Of a stretch of 60,623 nt of DNA, positions 58,883 through 60,623 are shown one piece after another. Where the stretch lies: positions 1 to 60,623 of the forward strand of contig NZ_JBDJAW010000044.1 in assembly GCF_039649665.1 (NCBI RefSeq). The letters run 5' to 3'. The stretch comes from Microbispora sp. ZYX-F-249 (GTDB taxonomy: Bacteria; Actinomycetota; Actinomycetes; Streptosporangiales; Streptosporangiaceae). Numbering within the stretch: the stretch's first letter is position 1; every line of letters begins with the position of its first letter. A program made the translations under genes and the position numbers. The notes beneath the pieces are model-generated. The model was given only the letters and a program-made list of their open reading frames with translations. It was not told the DNA's origin and did no database searches.

Positions 58883-59830
58883 TCAGCCGGTCGCACGTCT
58901 CAGGCTCTCGCGGTACCGCTGAGGGCTCACGCCGTGTTCCCGCTTGAAGGCCGAGCTCAGCGCGAAGGCGGTGCCGTACCCCACCCGGCGGGCCACCGCC
59001 TCCAGCGTCGCGTCCGTCTCACGCAGCAGGTCGGCCGCCTGCGCCAGCCTTAGCCCGGTCAGGTAGGCCATCGGCGGCTCGCCGACGAGTCTCCCGAACC
59101 GCTGCGCCAGCGCGGCGCGGGAGACCCCCGCCCGGCCCGCCAGCTCGGCGACCGTCCAGGGATGGGCCGGGTCGGCGTGCAGCATCCGCAGCGCGGGCCC
59201 CACCACCGGGTCGCCGTGCGCGCGGTACCAGCCCGGGGCCCGCGCGTCCGGTCGGGAGAACCAGGTCCGCAGCACGGCGATCAGCAGCAGGTCGAGCAGG
59301 CGGTCGAGCACCACCTCCTGACCCGGCTCGTCCTTGACGATCTCGAGGCCGAGCAGTGTGACCAGGGAGCCGTCCCAGGAGTCGGCGCGCAGCACCAGCA
59401 GGGCCGGCAGCGCCGCCAGCAGCCGATGGGTGACCGCGCCGCGCATCTGATAGGTGCCGATGAGCATCACGGCCGAACCGTCCGGGTCGTTGCCCCAGTT
59501 GCGCGTGCCCAGGTCCATCTCCGCCGACATGGCGCGGCCGTCCGGCGTGGTGCAGACCTGCCCGGGGTGGATCACGACCTGCGGCGCGGTCGCGGGGTCG
59601 TCGGCGACCGTGTAGTGGCCGGGCCCGCGCACGACCGCCACGTCGCCGGGCCCCACCCGTACGGCCCGGTCCCCGTCCGGGGTGATCCACGCCCGGTCGC
59701 GCACCATCGCGACCAGGCACAGCGGCGCCTCGTCCTGGATCCGCACCGACCAGGGCGGGCTGAGCGTCGCCCGCAGCAGGAACGCCCCGCGCGCCCGGGG
59801 CCCGTCCAGGAGATCGGCCAGCGCGTCCAT
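58883..59830 (-). CDS. AraC-family transcriptional regulator
   Basis: A 315-residue regulator. An N-terminal cupin-like domain (LCLVAMVRDRAWITPDGDRAVRVGPGDVAVVRGPGHYTVAD) of the AraC_binding_6 type is followed by a helical linker. The double helix-turn-helix is at residues about 215-312 (WTVAELAGRAGVSRAALAQRFGRLVGEPPMAYLTGLRLAQAADLL and VARRVGYGTAFALSSAFKREHGVSPQRYRE). It probably controls the divergent DUF1772 gene. The ATG at 59830 starts the conserved domain. Confidence 0.93.
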   Translation of the reverse strand: MDALADLLDGPRARGAFLLRATLSPPWSVRIQDEAPLCLVAMVRDRAWITPDGDRAVRVGPGDVAVVRGPGHYTVADDPATAPQVVIHPGQVCTTPDGRAMSAEMDLGTRNWGNDPDGSAVMLIGTYQMRGAVTHRLLAALPALLVLRADSWDGSLVTLLGLEIVKDEPGQEVVLDRLLDLLLIAVLRTWFSRPDARAPGWYRAHGDPVVGPALRMLHADPAHPWTVAELAGRAGVSRAALAQRFGRLVGEPPMAYLTGLRLAQAADLLRETDATLEAVARRVGYGTAFALSSAFKREHGVSPQRYRESLRRATG

Positions 59831-59912
59831 GCCGGGAATCGTAGACGCCCGGATATGCGGCCGAGATTCTCGACGATGTCGCCCGGAGCGGTCCGCCGAT
59901 TGACTGATCACC

Positions 59913-60419
59913 ATGATGTACCTCCTCGCCGCCGCCTCCGCCGCCCTGTCCACGCTCATGACCGCCACGATGGCGGGCACGTTCTTCGGGTTCTCGGTGG
60001 GCGTCATGCCGGGACTGAACGCGGTGCCCGCCTCCTCGGCGATCGATGCGATGAACGCGATCAACGTCAAGATCCAGAACCCGGTGTTCCTGGCGGCGTT
60101 CGTCCTCGCCCCGGTCGCCGCCGCCGGGGCGGGGGCCTTCCTGCTGGCCACGCCCCACTCCGGCGCGGCCTGGCCGTTCTTCGCCGCGGCCGCGGTCTAC
60201 GCGGCCGGCGTGATCCTGACGACGGCCGCGGTGAACGTGCCGATGAACGACGCCCTGGCCGCCGCGGCGGCCCACGGCGACCTGGCCGAGACCGCCGCCC
60301 GGCTCTGGTCGGACTACTCGTCCCGGTGGACCGCCTGGAACACCTGGCGGGCCGTGGCCGGCGGGGTGAGCCTGCTGCTCATGGGTTACGGCGCCTACCG
60401 CTGGGGCCGGGGCTCCTGA
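59913..60419 (+). CDS. DUF1772 (anthrone oxygenase-like) membrane protein
   Basis: A 168-residue protein with four transmembrane helices (LLAAASAALSTLMTATMAGTFFGFSVGVMPGL, FLAAFVLAPVAAAGAGAFLLA, WPFFAAAAVYAAGVILTTAAVNVPMND, and a last one near 145-162). The NVPMND and WSDYSSRWTAWNTWR motifs are the family signature. Distant members oxidise anthrones. Adjacent in-frame ATGs (59913, 59916) are both possible starts. Its partner regulator is the divergent AraC gene. Confidence 0.9.
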   Translation: MMYLLAAASAALSTLMTATMAGTFFGFSVGVMPGLNAVPASSAIDAMNAINVKIQNPVFLAAFVLAPVAAAGAGAFLLATPHSGAAWPFFAAAAVYAAGVILTTAAVNVPMNDALAAAAAHGDLAETAARLWSDYSSRWTAWNTWRAVAGGVSLLLMGYGAYRWGRGS

Positions 60420-60453
60420 CCAACCTGATGCATCCCGTTTACGGGTATTTGGA

Positions 60454-60482
60454 CCGAAAGTCCCACGGTTGCGGGACTTCGG
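60454..60482. terminator. Hairpin after the DUF1772 gene
   Basis: CCGAAAGTCCC pairs with GGGACTTCGG through one bulged A around an 8-nt loop. A smaller palindrome, CCCGTTTACGGG (60434-60445), lies just before it. Confidence 0.55.
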
Positions 60483-60537
60483 GATGACCGCGGTGTGCCG
60501 TACGGCTCCTGTGGCAGGGCCGGTGATCGCGGTTTGC

Positions 60538-60549
60538 TTGACGTGTCAA
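60538..60549. promoter_or_regulatory. Palindrome upstream of the right-edge gene
   Basis: TTGACGTGTCAA has perfect 5-bp arms and lies 31 bp before the last start codon. It could be an operator or contain a -35 element (TTGACG). Confidence 0.4.
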
Positions 60550-60580
60550 AGAGAGACGAAAAAGTGGAAAGGGGCCGGTC

Positions 60581-60623
60581 ATGGCCACCATCGAGAGGCG
60601 CACCCAGAGGACTCACCTCAACG
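60581..60623 (+). CDS. First codons of a gene cut by the window edge
   Basis: An ATG at 60581 preceded by GAAAGGGG opens a frame (MATIERRTQRTHLN) that runs off the end. The ribosome site and upstream palindrome make a genuine start likely. Fourteen residues are too few to identify the product. Confidence 0.5.
   Translation, partial: MATIERRTQRTHLN

Noticed and set aside
1..60623. Biosynthetic gene cluster, prophage or genomic island
   Set aside because: No polyketide, peptide-synthetase, terpene or RiPP core genes, no integrase or transposase, and no tRNA-flanked boundary or composition shift was seen.

Overview
This is a stretch of chromosome from a very GC-rich Gram-positive actinomycete. 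Nearly all codons end in G or C, GTG and TTG starts are common, and paired regulators and NarL/OmpR two-component systems abound. Actinobacterial hallmark families (DUF3817, Tat and lipoprotein secretion, a CebR-like sugar operon) point to a soil saprophyte. The gene mix fits Streptosporangiales (Streptosporangium, Nonomuraea, Microbispora relatives), but no rRNA or marker gene is present, so the order-level placement is inference. I recognised no tRNA, rRNA, phage, insertion sequence, CRISPR array or polyketide/NRPS cluster.

Layout. 1-8 kb: the end of a secreted family-3 pectate lyase, an M20 dipeptidase, a class-III aminotransferase, alanine dehydrogenase, a Sel1-repeat protein, and a two-gene unit pairing a tiny Cys-rich protein with a DsbD-like/cupredoxin membrane protein. 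8-17.7 kb: a complete oligopeptide-type ABC importer translationally coupled to MurNAc-6-P etherase (murQ), followed by an RpiR regulator divergent from a Tat-exported GH10-like hydrolase. I read this as a muropeptide or cell-wall-sugar recycling locus, and anhydro-MurNAc kinase (anmK) lies at 20.8 kb. 17.8-26.3 kb: regulator/enzyme pairs (HxlR with aldo/keto reductase, TetR with an AhpD-like protein, MerR, MarR with esterase) and a NarL-type two-component system. 26.5-34.3 kb: gamma-glutamyltransferase, a Baeyer-Villiger-type monooxygenase, SURF1, DUF3817, small membrane proteins, a repeat-filled gap, a hemerythrin-like protein and arylamine N-acetyltransferase.

34.4-44.9 kb: an OmpR regulator followed by a 1231-residue open frame that joins a complete sensor kinase to a polytopic DUF4153/DUF4173-like membrane domain. 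After it come an N-acyl-D-amino-acid deacylase, a second NarL-type system, an Lnt-like N-acyltransferase and an alpha/beta hydrolase. 45-48.8 kb: a TPR protein and a three-gene unit (fold-III PLP D-amino-acid enzyme, RidA, Cys-rich barrel-like protein of unknown function). 48.9-50 kb: TetR divergent from a rhodanese, with an operator embedded in the promoter. 50-58.8 kb: a beta-glucan locus of binding protein, two permeases, GH1 beta-glucosidase and LacI regulator, divergent from a secreted GH81 endo-beta-1,3-glucanase with a CBM6; four related palindromes sit in the shared control region. 58.9 kb to the end: an AraC regulator, a DUF1772 protein and the first codons of a truncated gene.

Two themes recur. 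Many enzymes could feed one another in salvage of peptidoglycan and D-amino acids (M20, murQ, anmK, D-aminoacylase, D-amino-acid PLP enzyme, RidA, alanine dehydrogenase). Short tandem duplications of 12-19 bp are unusually frequent, several of them spanning stop codons.
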